Origin: Nipponacmea schrenckii
Lineage: Eukaryota > Mollusca > Gastropoda > Lottiidae
NCBI GenBank assembly: GCA_030562195.1
Contig: JAUJPP010000011.1
Coordinates: 8,866,001-8,930,000, forward strand
Reading direction: 5' to 3'
Length of the DNA stretch: 64,000 nucleotides
Shown here: piece after piece, positions 1 to 12,079 of the stretch
How positions within the stretch are numbered: the first letter of the stretch is position 1
Layout of the letters: each line of letters begins with the position of its first letter
Program-made: the position numbers and the translations under genes
Notes under the pieces: model-generated
Seen by the model: only the letters and a program-made list of their open reading frames with translations
What the model was told of the DNA's origin: nothing
Databases searched by the model: none

Positions 1-1105
1 ATCAAATATGTACTTCCAATTTTCTAATTGCTCATGAATTTGTCCAGACACAAAACAGGCAGGATCTCTAAGCGGCAAAAAGTTTAGGTCAAAGGAATCC
101 TTGATATTCTCAACAGTAGGATACGGGGTTAGAGATGACGGAGTTCCACCTCCAAGTGTAATCCATGCTGGTTTATCTCGTACTTTCACACCAATCGGAT
201 CGAAACCACATCCTCTTTCCAATAAAGGAACCTCGTAGGTATTCGTATACTGGAATAACTGAAGAAGAATCAAATGTAAGATTTAAACCAGCAGGGAGTG
301 CACATAGAGATGGAAACCCCTCATCTTTAACCCACGTGAATAAATCCACTAGGGATCAGTGTCCCTTGGGTTGAAAAAGAAGAGAATCCACACAACCTAT
401 TTGCCTTTAGCTAGCTTCATCTTGTCACAGTCTTTAACTTGGTGAGAGCTGCTTTCGCAAAACAAACACGCTCCCCTAGGTCTAAAACCTCCCGAAAACC
501 TATTCGAATATGGCATTCTATTGTAACCCCGACCATAACCAAACTGATTATTATATGGGGTCGGAAACATATATGGAGAACCCATAGCCGGCGGCAAATT
601 GGCACCTGGAAACATAAACGGCATTTGAGCAGGGAGTCCATTTGGCATCTTTACTGGGAATGTGTTCCGTGTATCCTAACAACCTTCAACCTTCTCGGCA
701 GCCTTCAAAGTTTCAGGTTTCGTCTTTAGACACTTTGTTATAGCCCTCGTCACAACGTCGGCTGCCTTCCCACCTAAAACTGACAAGCACATACTGGGAA
801 GGTGGAGTTTTGACTGATGCAGTGTAGCCTGTCTGCAGAGTTCTTCATAAACCCCAGCATCCTCATCATTTACCCTCCTGGACGTCTTAGCTAACTCATC
901 CAGTGTCAGAAGGATAAGTGGATCACTTGGCTCTTGTTGGAGACAAAGCGACCTAACCCTATCGCGTAGTCACTAACCATCTGACTCTTCGTCTTCTCCA
1001 AACAATCAATCCGGTCTTCTAAGCTATGCCTAGCCCTCTTGGGCGGCTTCCCCACATTTTCTAAATCTGTTGGATCGTCATTTTCAATGTTAGAATCACC
1101 CGCCT
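1..1105 (-). pseudogene. Degenerate DIRS-like retrotransposon: gag with CCHC knuckle and start of reverse transcriptase
   Basis: Read on the minus strand, about 1105 to 400 resembles the gag of DIRS-like (tyrosine-recombinase) elements. Recognisable pieces are a segment around PSDPLILLTLDEL, then YEELCRQATLHQSKLHLP, then a Gly/Tyr/Asn/Pro-rich linker, then a zinc knuckle CLFCESSSHQVKDC (CX2CX4HX4C, about 430-475). A short stretch next to the left edge (about 1-170) reads as the entry to an RT domain (CFVSGQIHEQLENWKYIFD), so the element continues outside the window. Several frameshifts and stops break the frame (for example near 640 and 385), so it is a relic. The family assignment rests on motif order and is solid at the level of DIRS-like or related YR element; the exact clade is not determined. 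Confidence 0.7.
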
Positions 1106-1284
1106 AAAATAATAACAAATGTGTTTAGCAATTGGCTCATGATGGCAATAACCAAAAAATACTACCATCCATAAGATTCAAGCAAAGAAAGCGAGAATGA
1201 CTTATAATTATGTTATATAAATATATATATAGAAAACAACCAATACGAGTGAAATTTCAATCAATGTATTAAATGAAGCATACC

Positions 1285-1598
1285 TGATTATGGGCTTGTA
1301 ATTTCTGACCAGGTTGACCCACTTCATTAGCTAATACAATCAGGAAATGAAGGGCAAGTCTTGCATCTGCTACATTGTAATCACGCCCAGACATTTCCAA
1401 AACATCCTGTAGTGTTTCATCTGTCATACTACCAACGATTCCCTCAATCTCCGTTAATTCTATCTCTTCAGTTTTTTTCTCTTTAGATATTCGTGCAAAC
1501 TGCTTTGGTGCTGTAGCACTTCTTATACGTTTTATGGCAGGAACGAGGTTAACCCCCTTCAGGGAAGAACCTTTTCTTAAAACCATTGGCAAAACCAT
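1285..1598 (-). CDS. Open segment upstream of the gag relic, possible gag N-terminus or captured exon
   Basis: An open minus-strand segment starts MVLPMVLRKGSSLKG and ends AHNQ at a GTATGC donor-like site (near 1284). An acceptor-like TTATTTTAG lies near 1106, just before the gag homology (AGDSNIENDDPTDLEN). Read together this looks like a two-exon gag, or an N-terminal gag portion separated from the rest by about 180 bp. The middle is acidic (KKTEEIELTEIEGIVGS) and has no domain I recognise. It may simply be part of the element rather than a host gene. Confidence 0.35.
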
Positions 1599-1599
1599 G

Positions 1600-2600
1600 A
1601 CTAAATAAAATTAAACAATTGAGTTTAAAAAATTAAAGTAGAAAATTAAAATAAAATTTTACAATATGCGTATTAATTTCAGAAAGATAGGAAATAAAAT
1701 ATTTACCCATCGTATACTAACACCTAACGAAAGAAAACAACAACGCTAAGTTATTATGATAATGTGTTAACACGAAGACATCTCAACAGAGTTCACACTA
1801 TATTTACACGTGCCATGACCTATTTCATCATCTATAACCACCTAGGTTTTCAGTCATATAAAAACTAATATATCCACCAAGGACCAGACTACCTAAGTCA
1901 TTTAGTTAAATTTATTCCCACCAAGGGTTTTATATTAATTCCCACCTAGGGATTAGCCACCAAGGCATTCATACAGATCAAAATAATATTACCTTCAGGT
2001 GCAGAGAGAGACGTCTTCTTCAAACGATGGATATTGAAAGAATAGTCCTTAAGTCACATGACTTCCGCTTGCACGATTTCACACTAAGGTTGGCGCTGAG
2101 GTCGATTTATCTTCTTGGGATGGGCGATTTGTCTCTAAGGGAAACTACTCTTGTTTTATTTACATAAAATAGCTGCTTATTTCCGAAACAATGGATGGCA
2201 GGAAAATAAGGACCTTGAGGAAGACACGAGGAAATGCGTTTGTCAAGGCATTCAAAGGAATGAAATGATTGATTTTCTCAAAAGAGATTATAGCCAAATA
2301 TATGGAGCATTCCTACACTCGACCGTCGGTTGAAATACTTTGATATATTATATTACACTAATTTGACGGTATCGATTGAATCGGTGAAGGTAGTCCGAAA
2401 CTCTGATAGCTATTTGGACAAATTCGCACCAAAAACTTTTTTTTCCACACCTCCGCGGGTGCGGGGTTCTTAAACGTATTGACATACCATGAATCCACCA
2501 AACCTTGATTTATTGGGAATGATGGATGTTTTTTTTAGTTCAGTCATACCATCATACAAGGATCGCGTATTTCGTCCTCTATTTGATTTCGTGCATTATG
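1600..2600. other. No gene recognised; contains part of an interspersed repeat
   Basis: AT-rich sequence without a convincing coding segment. The 2385-2560 part is a copy of a repeat seen again at 33440-33660; the shared core reads ctccgcgggtgcggg followed by ccaccaaaccttgatttatt. Confidence 0.5.
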
Positions 2601-2603
2601 AGA

Positions 2604-2890
2604 TTATATACAACTTTAATTATATACAACTGATATTATATACAAATGAGATTATATACAACAGACATTATATACAAATGAGATTATATACAAATGAGGT
2701 TATATAGAACTGATAATATATACAAATGAGATTATATACAACAGAAATTATATACAAATGAGATTATATACAACTGAGATTATATACAAATGAGGTTATA
2801 GACAAATGAAATTAAATACAACTGAAATTAAATACAAATGAGATTATATACAACTGAGATTATATACAAATGAAATTATATACAAATAAA
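2604..2890. repeat. 16-bp tandem repeat
   Basis: About 17 imperfect copies of a 16-bp unit of the form attatatacaaatgag, with common variants ending caacagac or caactgag. The repeat is AT-rich and simple, with no open frame of interest. Confidence 0.9.
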
Positions 2891-2899
2891 AGAAGCTAT

Positions 2900-4600
2900 A
2901 CTATAAAGTGAATAGATTGATGTTAATTATTAAAGATTTTTTTTTATCAACGATGTATGTTGGTGTTCCTACTTAGGACTACATTCTCTATCGTGTGTAG
3001 AATGTCGAATGATTTTATTCTATTGTGCGTATCCTCTGTAACCCATGTATGGTACGTATATATACAATGACATTATGAAACGTTCAGGGTCAGGCCACAA
3101 CTGAGTAAGTAGTCTCGGATTACATATACCGGATGTTTAAATTCTTTTTCGTTACTAACTATACAAATTTCCTTCAAATTGTTTTTATATGCTACTTATC
3201 TAAGGTTAATCCTTTCCTAAAGTTCCATTATCCTATAATTCTATGATCCTGTTAATATTCTATTGTGAAGGACACGAGTAATGAAAATATGAGTAATCCT
3301 GACTAATAAGGACTTGCCACCACGTGTTTCTTCGATGGGAGATTTCTTCAATTTGAAAATAATAAAACTGCAAGAATAACAAATATTTACACTCCAACAG
3401 ATTACAAAATATATTCATTATTGTCTATACAAAAAAAAATTTGTACAAAATTCTATATTCAGACATAAATAGCTCAGATTTGATCACTGTGCTTTTACAT
3501 CAATTTTTTTTTTATTTCATAATACAGTAGCAGGCCTACGGCCCATAGTAAATCAAAATTTAAAGTCACACGATATACCCTTTGACATTCAAAATCCCTT
3601 GAAATGAATCCATCATTTGCATCAAAAGTTAACAACCCAAATTAAAATATATTAGTAGGCAGTAGAATTTTGGTCATATTCACTCTCAGAAATCGTCACT
3701 GAAATCCATACGTTTGATTCTGCTTCTGGCACCAAGCTGAATGTGGATAAATGTGGATAAAATCAGCTTGCTACCTCTAGACTGGTGTTAATGTAGTACT
3801 GCGCATATGATAAAAACGCCTTACGTTTTCCCTTTTCGGGAGTCATCATTGTTTTCTATCTTAGGCACATGTGTTTGTCTACGCGAATAGCGCTAATATA
3901 TGTTTTATGTTGTTATTAGTGCATTAATTTGGTTTTGTATAATATTTTTGCGTGTATATGTACTTAATTTGCCTTTCATATTCGGATAGAATATCGTAAA
4001 CCTTCAATTTATTGTACGTACTAAAAATAAACATTTCTCCTTTCTCCGCCATGCTTTAACTTTCGTATTTCATGTAAACAATAGTTGAGACCTGTTAAAA
4101 GGCTCAAGGAGGTATCTTTTAAAGAATTACATTATGATTATAGTTCAATTTTATTCATAAAACATAAAACAGAACATTCTAAGCTTTTTAAGTGGGCGTA
4201 TGTTGCCTTGCCTGGCAAACTATCTTTTAAAAAATAAATAACAAATTATTGTCACCGTAAGTTCTCAATACATTGATTAGGTGTCACAAAGTAAAAGCTA
4301 CTTTACTTGCCCATTAATCTAATGGTTTGATTGTTTTATGTTTCTATCTATTTAACTTCTTATTTATTTTGCTCTGTAGTCGTAAAAAGGCTGCAGTAGT
4401 ATTTATCTGTTGTATGCGATCTTTTTGATAGAAAGCGATTAGGTTTTCCGAAGTTACTCTGTATTTTATTTTCTTCTTCAAGTTTACCGGAGTTTATCCC
4501 ATTGATATTTAGATTTTCACCTAATAAAATAATTTTAAATAGGTACATATATATCGGTTTTCTCTTTCTAATCGACCAGTAAGTGAAGTATCTTCATTTG
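2900..4600. other. Intergenic, no gene recognised
   Basis: AT-rich intergenic DNA. A short element end (agtgggcgta followed by ttgccttgcctggc) occurs at 4191-4220 and recurs near 10197-10225 and, inverted, near 37597-37630. It therefore marks an interspersed repeat family. Confidence 0.5.
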
Positions 4601-4622
4601 GACTCAAGCCAAATAGTGGAAA

Positions 4623-5918
4623 ATGATGTTTGTATTGTGGAGGTCTGTGGTTATTCTGCTAATGTGTAGCGGTACTCTGCCTTCAATTTTCTTTACATTA
4701 TACTTGAAAGATAAACTGTTGGACGGATATTATACGGAACGTACATCCATGGGACGTATACGATGTGTACTATCCTGCTCATTTGATGACAATTGCTCTG
4801 GTGTTGCTTATCATGAAAACAGACAGTCGTGTTATCTTTATCAAAATATTCCGACATGCAATTCTTCTTCAGTGGATGAAGGTATGGTTACCTTTTTACC
4901 CTCAGGTAAACATTTTCGTAAAATTAAGATTTTGTTAAGTTTGTAGCCTAATTAATAAAACCTGATAAAATGTATTGTTACAAAGAAATTGCTTTATATT
5001 GACCTTTTTTTGTTTTTACAAATGGTAATTTTCAATCAAATTTATGAGAGTACAGAATTCACAACTTTCTCAGAGTTTCACGCTATGCGATCTTCAGACA
5101 AAGTTTAGGGTTCAATACATCATACACTGTAGAGCGTTTCGAACTCTTCGATATTTTATCAACTGCTCTTTTTCAGCGACCAGATAATAGTCTGGTAATG
5201 TATAATAAAATTTAGAAGATGTTATTTTACAAGTTGAAATATAAGGACAATATGGTTTTTATTTCAGAACGTTTTATAGATAACATTGCTTTGAATAAGC
5301 CTGTTAATATGAGCAGTATGTGGAAAAACTCTGCACCATGTTTCGGTGTTGATGGAATGCTGGATACTCAAATTCACACCGAAAGGTCTGACATAGAATG
5401 GTGGTGTGTCGATTTAGAGAAATTTTACAACTTTCAATTAGTAATTCTTTATAACAGAATTCATTTCCCTTGTAAGTAAATTTATGTCCAACCTTATCAA
5501 ACATTTAGTGAATATAATCAAAGCTGTAAAATGTCAGTTATCAAGTTGGCGGTCTATCTTTTACATTTCTATAATGTCATTGTGTTTTATGCACAGATCA
5601 ACCTAAATCTTGTACCTCAATAACACTTGCACGAATTTTGACCCCTCAATATATTTGATTCATTGTTTTGCAGACACCATCAGAAGATTTGAGGGTTTCG
5701 AGATAAGGTTCAGTAATGATGAACATTGTAATTTCGAAACGTATAATAGAAGCACATTATGTCATAACGACACCGAACCAAATGGACTGAAAGTCTACAA
5801 TTTCACATCATGTAACCAACCAGATGTTAATTTCTCTTCACGATTGATTTTTGTTAGTCTGAGAACCGACATGTTTCTTCATTTTATGGAGTTGGTGGTA
5901 TGGGAACTGAAAGATTGA
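4623..5918 (+). CDS. Secreted PAN/apple plus fucolectin-type lectin (3 exons)
   Basis: Exons 4623-4881, 5268-5471 and 5674-5918 join in phase 1 at both introns (donors GTATGG and GTAAGT, acceptors TTTCAG and TTGCAG), giving about 235 residues. Residues 1-21 form a hydrophobic signal peptide (MMFVLWRSVVILLMCSG). Residues ~30-86 form a PAN/apple-like module with paired cysteines (RCVLSCSFDDNC, QSCYLYQ). Residues ~89-235 match the fucolectin/tachylectin-4 fold: NIALNKPVNMSS, WWCVDLEKFYNF, LYNRI, RFEGFEIRF and a closing strand LVVWEL. The family's fucose motif HX(about 24)RXD is only partly kept: the His is present (IHTERSD) but the Arg is followed by I-H instead of X-D, so fucose binding is uncertain. 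Molluscs use such secreted lectins in haemolymph immunity or mucus; that role is inference. The gene appears intact. Confidence 0.8.
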
Positions 5919-5929
5919 AAATTCGGGTT

Positions 5930-7520
5930 CGACATTAAAGTCGATTTTCTCGAAGGTTTGAAAAATTCTGAATTCCTTTTCTCGACTGAAAGTGACACAG
6001 GACATGATAAACTTTCGTTTTGACCAACAAAACAAAAAGAACCCGAAAAAACATATTCATCTAGGATCAAGGAGTGGTAAGAATTGTAATGTGCCATCTG
6101 TTTCCATGGTAAATCACGAAATTTAACTTTTCCAGAAATTCACGTTGAAAACTCTCCAATATGTCACATGAAAGCCTGGCCAGTACTTAATTTACAAAAT
6201 TCAAAATATCTTGACCATGACAATTACTCAAAATGAAAGTAAACCACTACATCAACATCCGCCACACGTCCCACCGGTATCGTATTTGGTCTATTTGATT
6301 TAGAGATAAATAGCACAAGCAACCATTACAGACATTAACACTTTGTGTACGCTGGTAACATTAAAGGAAACAACTGGACAAAACAAGTGGATACAATTGG
6401 ATACAATCAAATACACTACACAAATTTACTTGTATATACTAGGAACAATTTTAGATACAAATTAAGGTAATTGTGGCTAGATCTGTCCAGGAAATAGCTG
6501 GAAAAGCATATTTTCTAAAGAAAATTCTTTGTTGGGGTTGCTGCTGTTATTTTGTAGGTAATGATGGAGAGGTGGGGAGGGGGAGAGGTTGTGGACCAGG
6601 CGGTAAATCAAGTTAAGATAACGAAATGGCGCTTATCATTGTCTTCTGAAGGAGCTGAGAATGGGAGACAAACCCTCCTATATAAATTCAAATAAAGATC
6701 AGATGACTTGAAGCTGATTTCTGATTGGTTAGTACTTGGCTCCATTTGGAAACATGCATCCAAATAATTCTATCTAAATCATTTACATTTAAATTATGAA
6801 TTACACTATCAATATATTTGGAAAAATTTTCAAAAATCGATCCACTTGTTTTAAGTCCAGTTGTTTCCTGAAATGTTACTAGTTAAAATGAGTTGTTGAG
6901 ACTTTCACTTTTACCCTTTGTTTATATTAGATTAGCAACCTATAACCAACCCAACCCCATTGATAATACCTTTTATTTTCAGGTTGCTTTAAATTACATG
7001 TATTTAACTGCCCAAATGACCATTGGTGAAACAATTAGGGCAATAACTTCGTCTAATATTCGAATGCTAACAAACATGGGTCGCAACAACTATTGCCTCC
7101 ATTGCGTTTGTAGACCACACGTTAACGGACGGATGGGCAATAATGTAGGCATATTAAAATATATGCAATTTTCTTTTATTAGTGAAACTTTGAATCTGAG
7201 TGAGACATTCGGCCATAAGACAACTACATGCCCGAACCCTTTATATATTCCACTATCACTTCAGTAACCTTTCTACCATACCTAGCCTGAGAATTTTCTG
7301 GTACATGGGCAATAGCTACAGCTGAAAATGTGAAAAATTAAAATACAGAATGATTTTTTAAGGCTTATCCCTCGACTAAACATTGAAAACGTCGTAAAGA
7401 GGGCAATATAAAGATCATATTATTTAGACAATGAACCAAATTAATCGGATGATAAAACCGATTAATTCACATTTCCAAAATGTAATTATGCTAAATTTAT
7501 AATGTAATCATTGTATAATG
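5930..7520. other. Intergenic, no gene recognised
   Basis: No supported exon. The 6110-6190 piece resembles 33370-33450 (an interspersed repeat). An open stretch at 6893-7267 (+) lacks any domain and is probably chance. Confidence 0.45.
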
Positions 7521-7524
7521 TAAT

Positions 7525-10500
7525 TCATTTGTCGAGACAAATAACGTAAAATTGTGGCCGTTCAAAACACATAGACGCTCTGTTGAATATTAAATTATTT
7601 TCATTAACAGTCGGGTCTCCGAGGCCTTTTTTCTTACCCAATACCTACAATATAAACACCAATCATATATATAATATTTAAAAACAAAACAAAAACAGAA
7701 AGTTGTTACAGTATGGGTCGGAAGAATTGTACATAAATGTGAATAGAATTCTGAATCACCAGAAGATAGACCTATATTGTATTTCGGGGGAAGGGTTACA
7801 ATTCTAGCAGGCACGTAACTCAAAGATTTGATTGAAATTTATAACACAACATATACAGTAATTATCTTTAACGAATCAGGGAAATATTATATTCAAGCAT
7901 TTTGTATTGTGGCTGGTTTCGTGTATCACAGTCCAAGTAATGAATATGGATAAACGCATAATAATACAGTTCGTCCTTTTCTTATTGATGTATTTTATGG
8001 ATGTTTTGGAATTAACTTTATTTCAATCATAACAAACCTCCTGATCTTCATTTCTCAAAAACTGATAGGTCACTCCTTCAAGAGTAATACCATTGGTTTG
8101 AAAGGTGGAGTAATCCTTCTGTTTAAAGGCAGTTGATATTGTTACAACTTGAGCATTAGTAGGTTTCAGAGCCTACAAAATTTAAAACTATTAAATAAGA
8201 GAGCCTTTGTACATAATGTCCCTACGGCAAAGTTTATAAACTCAAGCCGCGAATAGAAGAGGTACGGTACGGTGCCCGGCCCGATGTCTGGTGCAAGATT
8301 ATAGACACAGTAGAAAATAGTAAAGCATATTGTGTTCTAATAGTATCTGGATCCATACTCCGTGTAGTCGCTTCTTTTTTATACTCCCACATGAAATGGG
8401 GGGGGGGGGCGTATATTGTCGTCACCCACGTCCGTCCGTCCGTCCGTCCACAATTGCTCGTAAACACTCTACAAGGTGCAATTCTTGACGGATTTAATTG
8501 AAACTTTATATGAGTGTTTATGATCACTCAAGGATGAACCCTATTTAAAATCAGCGACATCGGAAAAAATTTAGTATGAGTTTTTGCCCTTGTTCTTGAA
8601 TGGCTCGTTAACACTCTACAATGTGCAATTCTTGCCTGATTTTAATGACACTTGGTGTGAGAGTATGTTATAACTCAAGGATAAACCCTATTGAAAATCA
8701 TCGAAATCGAAAAACATTTAGTGTGAGTTATTGCCCTTGTTCTTTAAAACGCGTTCAATTTTAGCTTGTAACACTCTTAACAATTCTTAATGGATTTTGA
8801 TGAAACTTGGCTTGAGTATTTGTTATCACCCAAGCCTATTGAAAACCAGTAAAAAACAATTTAATATCAGTTATTGCCCTTGTTTTTATAAACGCGTTCA
8901 ATTTTTGGCTTTAAAACACTCTACAAAGCACAGTTAATGTCCGATTTTGACAAAACTTGTTGAAATTGATTAATATCACCCAAGGATGAACCCTTTTGAA
9001 AATAGAAAATATCGAAATACATTTGATACGAATTATTGCCCTTGATCTATAAAATGTGTTTGATTTTTGCGATGTAAACACTCTACACACAATTTTTGAG
9101 CGACATTGAAGTAACTTGGCATGATTATTTGTAATCACCGAAGGATGAACCCTATTGAAATTCAGTTAAATCGAAAAATATTTAGTATCAGTAATTGCCC
9201 TTGTTTTTGAAAACGCGTTCAGTTTTAGCTTGTAAACACTCTAGAAAAAACAATTCTTAATGGATTTTGATAAAACTTGGCTTGATTTATTTTTGAGCGA
9301 CATTGAAGTAACTTGGCATGATTATTTGTAATCACCTAAGGATGAACCCTATTGAAATTCAGTTAAATCGAAAAATATTTAGTATCAGTAATTGCCCTTG
9401 TTTTTGAAAACGCGTTCAGTTTTAGCTTGTAAACACTCTAGAAAAAACAATTCTTAATGGATTTTGATAAAACTTGGCTTGATTATTTTTTTTACCCAAG
9501 GATGAACCTTATTGAAAATCAAATAAATCGAAATATATTTAGTGTCAGTTATTGCCCTTGTGTTTGAAAACGCGTTCAATTTTAGCTTGTAAACACTCTA
9601 GAAAGATCAATTTTGAATGGATTTTGATGAAACTTGGCTTGAGTATTTGTTTTCTCCCAAGGATGAACCCTATTGAAAATCGAAAAATATTGAGTACAAG
9701 TTATTGCCCTTGTTTTTGAAAACGCGTTCAATTTAACTCGTAAACACTCTAGAAAGATCAATTTTGAATGGATTTTGATGAAACTTGGCTTGAGTATTTG
9801 TTTTCTCCCAAGGATGAACCCTATTGAAAATCGAAAAATATTGAGTACAAGTTATTGCCCTTGTTTTTGAAAACTCGTTCAATTTTAGCTTGTAAACACT
9901 CTAGAAAGATCAATTTTGAATGGATTTTGATGAAACTTGGCTTTAGTATTTGTTTTCTCACAAGGATAAACCCTATTGAAAATCAGATAAATCGAAAATT
10001 ATCAAAATATAATTTAAGGGTGAACCCTATTGCAAATCATAAAAATTCCGAAAAATATTTAATGAGTTGATATTAGGTACAATTCTTGACAGTTTTTAAT
10101 GAAACTAGAGACCCTAGAAAAAATATATGGTGGAAGGTTGAATATTTCATTCCCTGTAACTTTACTGAAAAGTTTTAATTTGAAATAAATGCTGCCAGTG
10201 GGCGTATATTTCCTTGCCTGAAAAGCTATCTTTAATTTTTTAGTTTTGTTTTATCGTATGCTCTTCTGTTTAAGTCCACTCCAGCCAGGAATCACACCCA
10301 TGCAAATTTAAGATCCAATACAATAAAATAAATCCAGAAACCGTTTAAGAATAATATATACAAACTTTTGCGTGATTGTCAGTCGTATATCTGGAACCAT
10401 CTTGTCCAATAATACAAGCTTTATCAACTTGTGGTACACCATTTTTATCTTTACTCTGTTCTATTAGATTATCTATGTAAGAATCCCAACTGAAAATAAC

Positions 10501-11282
10501 ATAAGAATCAAGTTATAAATTTTCTGGGTCACAATAATGTGACAATGTCCACCAAAACTGAAAAGTTTATGGTTTAACATTTGCGATGTAGGTTACCTAT
10601 TGAAACCGGAATTTAAGCATGCATGCAAAGGGCAACGAACTTGTACTCTATGCAACTCAGATCAGATAGGTACTTAGTTTCAGTACCTTCTCCAAAGTCC
10701 ATACTTTTAAAAAATTATAGAAGGAAATATTCATAGTACCTTTATATACACACTTTTTTAAATTCGAATCAATATTTCAACTTACAGAATCTATATAAAT
10801 TTATGTAAGAGATATAAATCATTTTAAAATAATTTTCTTTTCCGTCAATCATTACAGGGTATTTCATAATTATTTACAAGTGATATAGAGTAGAGGCCTT
10901 GACATTTCTTGTGGTACCACCATGGATGTCATAAACAGTATACGATTAGAATAGTATTAGTGATTTTCTTTGCTGAAAGCATTTGTTTCCAATAGAGTAT
11001 GATTGGGTCAAAAGAATGGCGAATTTTAAGAACTTGAGTCTGACTTTAGACTCTTTTAAAAAAATGTTAAAGGGGAAGCACTCTTGAAAAAATAAAATCG
11101 GTGTGCAATGGAGGAAAGTTAACAAATCAGGAAAAGGTCATTTTTGCCACAGTTTCGCACTCTAAAAAGTGATTACGATACACTCGTAGTCCCTAGACTC
11201 TATCAATAGAGTAAGAAATAGAAACTAACCTGCCATAACACACTGGTACTAACAGAAAAACGACGACGACCAATTTAATCAT
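7525..11282 (-). CDS. Profilin-like protein with an N-terminal signal peptide (4 exons)
   Basis: Minus-strand exons are 11282-11230, 10489-10366, 8172-8038 and a candidate last exon 7644-7525; all junction phases fit (2, 0, 0). Exon 1 encodes MIKLVVVVFLLVPVCYG, a textbook signal peptide. Exon 2 opens with SWDSYIDNLIEQS, the usual profilin N-terminus (conserved W and Y for poly-proline binding), then VDKACIIGQDGSRYTT. Exon 3 gives the core: ISTAFKQKDYSTFQTNGI, then LEGVTYQFLRNEDQE. Exon 4 starts VLGKKKGLG, as expected after that core, but the remaining ~30 residues do not look like the normal C-terminal helix, so the 3' end is unsure. Predicted length is 143 residues (about 125 after cleavage, a normal profilin size). 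Profilins are cytosolic actin-monomer binders; a leader peptide replacing the usual initiator Met-Ser is odd. Introns carry interspersed repeats. Confidence 0.72.
8225..10245. repeat. Interspersed repeat with ~120-190-bp tandem core, in a profilin intron
   Basis: The left part holds a G-tract followed by cgtatattgtcgtcaccc and a run of gtcc repeats (8398-8452). A chain of about nine diverged units follows. Each carries 'attgcccttgtttttgaaaa', 'cgcgttcaattttagcttg', 'taaacactcta' and 'aaggatgaaccctattga'. The chain ends near 10200 at the ctgccagtgggcgtat / ccttgcctg terminus. The same family lies inverted at 37400-37640. The design (short end, tandem core, end) resembles the pearl/CvA-type non-autonomous elements of bivalves; that name is inference. 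Confidence 0.7.
10500..11229. other. Profilin-like gene, intron 1
   Basis: The intron runs between donor GTTAGT (11229-11224) and acceptor TTTTCAG (10496-10490) on the minus strand. It is AT-rich and I see no other feature in it. Confidence 0.55.
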
Positions 11283-11298
11283 ATTAGTGTATTTGGTA

Positions 11299-11345
11299 TT
11301 TGGACAGGGGTGACGACAATATACGACCACATTATAATGTGAGCG
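11299..11345 (-). promoter_or_regulatory. Element terminus and palindrome immediately 5' of the signal-peptide exon
   Basis: About 20-65 bp upstream of the profilin-like ATG (minus strand) lies gtcgtatattgtcgtcaccc followed by ctgtcc. This is the same end motif found in the interspersed repeats at 8410, 38500 and 41330. Next to it is the palindrome cacattataatgtg. The transcript's 5' end may therefore be repeat-derived. No TATA box is clear. Confidence 0.4.
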
Positions 11346-11349
11346 TATA

Positions 11350-12070
11350 AGAAAAAATCAATTGAGGCCAACAGGAAATGTCGAATAATTTTACCAAGGT
11401 TTAAGAAGGCTGATATCGACCAAATGCAATCTTTCCTACGCCTCGTGAAATAGATAATTTTATGTCAAGTTCCTAGACTTAGATACGACCATTCCTTGAA
11501 AAAAAAATTATTAGACGTCCGCCATTTGTAAATATTCGTCCAAAAATCTCACCTATCTTAGTCAATTTTTTGGTGGTTGGCCAGTTGATTCGAGTACCTG
11601 TATGTCTTTTCTATCTGGGCTATTAGGGTCGAGTAGTCATTTTAAGTTTCAAGACACACATGGATTAATTTTAATCATTAGCTAAATATTTCACTTTCCT
11701 GGGACTAAGGCCTATTTATTGTCAATTGAACATCATAATCCTATTTAATGACACCACCTAACTTTACAACTACTCCTAGTATTCTAGTAAAACAAGTAAC
11801 ACACTTAAGAAAAAGCTTAATGGCTTTTTTTTCCTTTTTTTATACCCAGCAGAAAATAGTAATACGAAAGATGGATTGCTCGCGCTTAGTACTTTACAAT
11901 GACAGTCTACAATATAAACATAGAATATAGTGAAGGTGTTATATAAGTTATTAATATAGATAAGATATACAACATTGCTATAAAACTGTTTTTAATATAA
12001 TAATCGATAGACTGTTTATGCTTCTGAAATAAATGTGTATTATATAAATTATTAATGATTATATTTTAGC
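11350..12070. other. No gene recognised; the end is decayed 90-bp satellite
   Basis: AT-rich sequence. From about 11930 it contains degenerate pieces of the 90-bp satellite (tataaaactgttttt, gtttatgcttctgaaataa), and this stretch is interrupted by the Harbinger insertion. Confidence 0.5.
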
Positions 12071-12079
12071 AATATAAAA

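Noticed and set aside
6893..7267. 124-codon plus-strand frame with an acceptor-like ttttattttcag inside
   Set aside because: Contains no domain, and the sequence includes words of the interspersed repeat (acaattagggcaataact).
8398..8410. Long G tract as a possible G-quadruplex regulator
   Set aside because: A single homopolymer within a repeat terminus; more simply explained as part of the element or a sequencing homopolymer.
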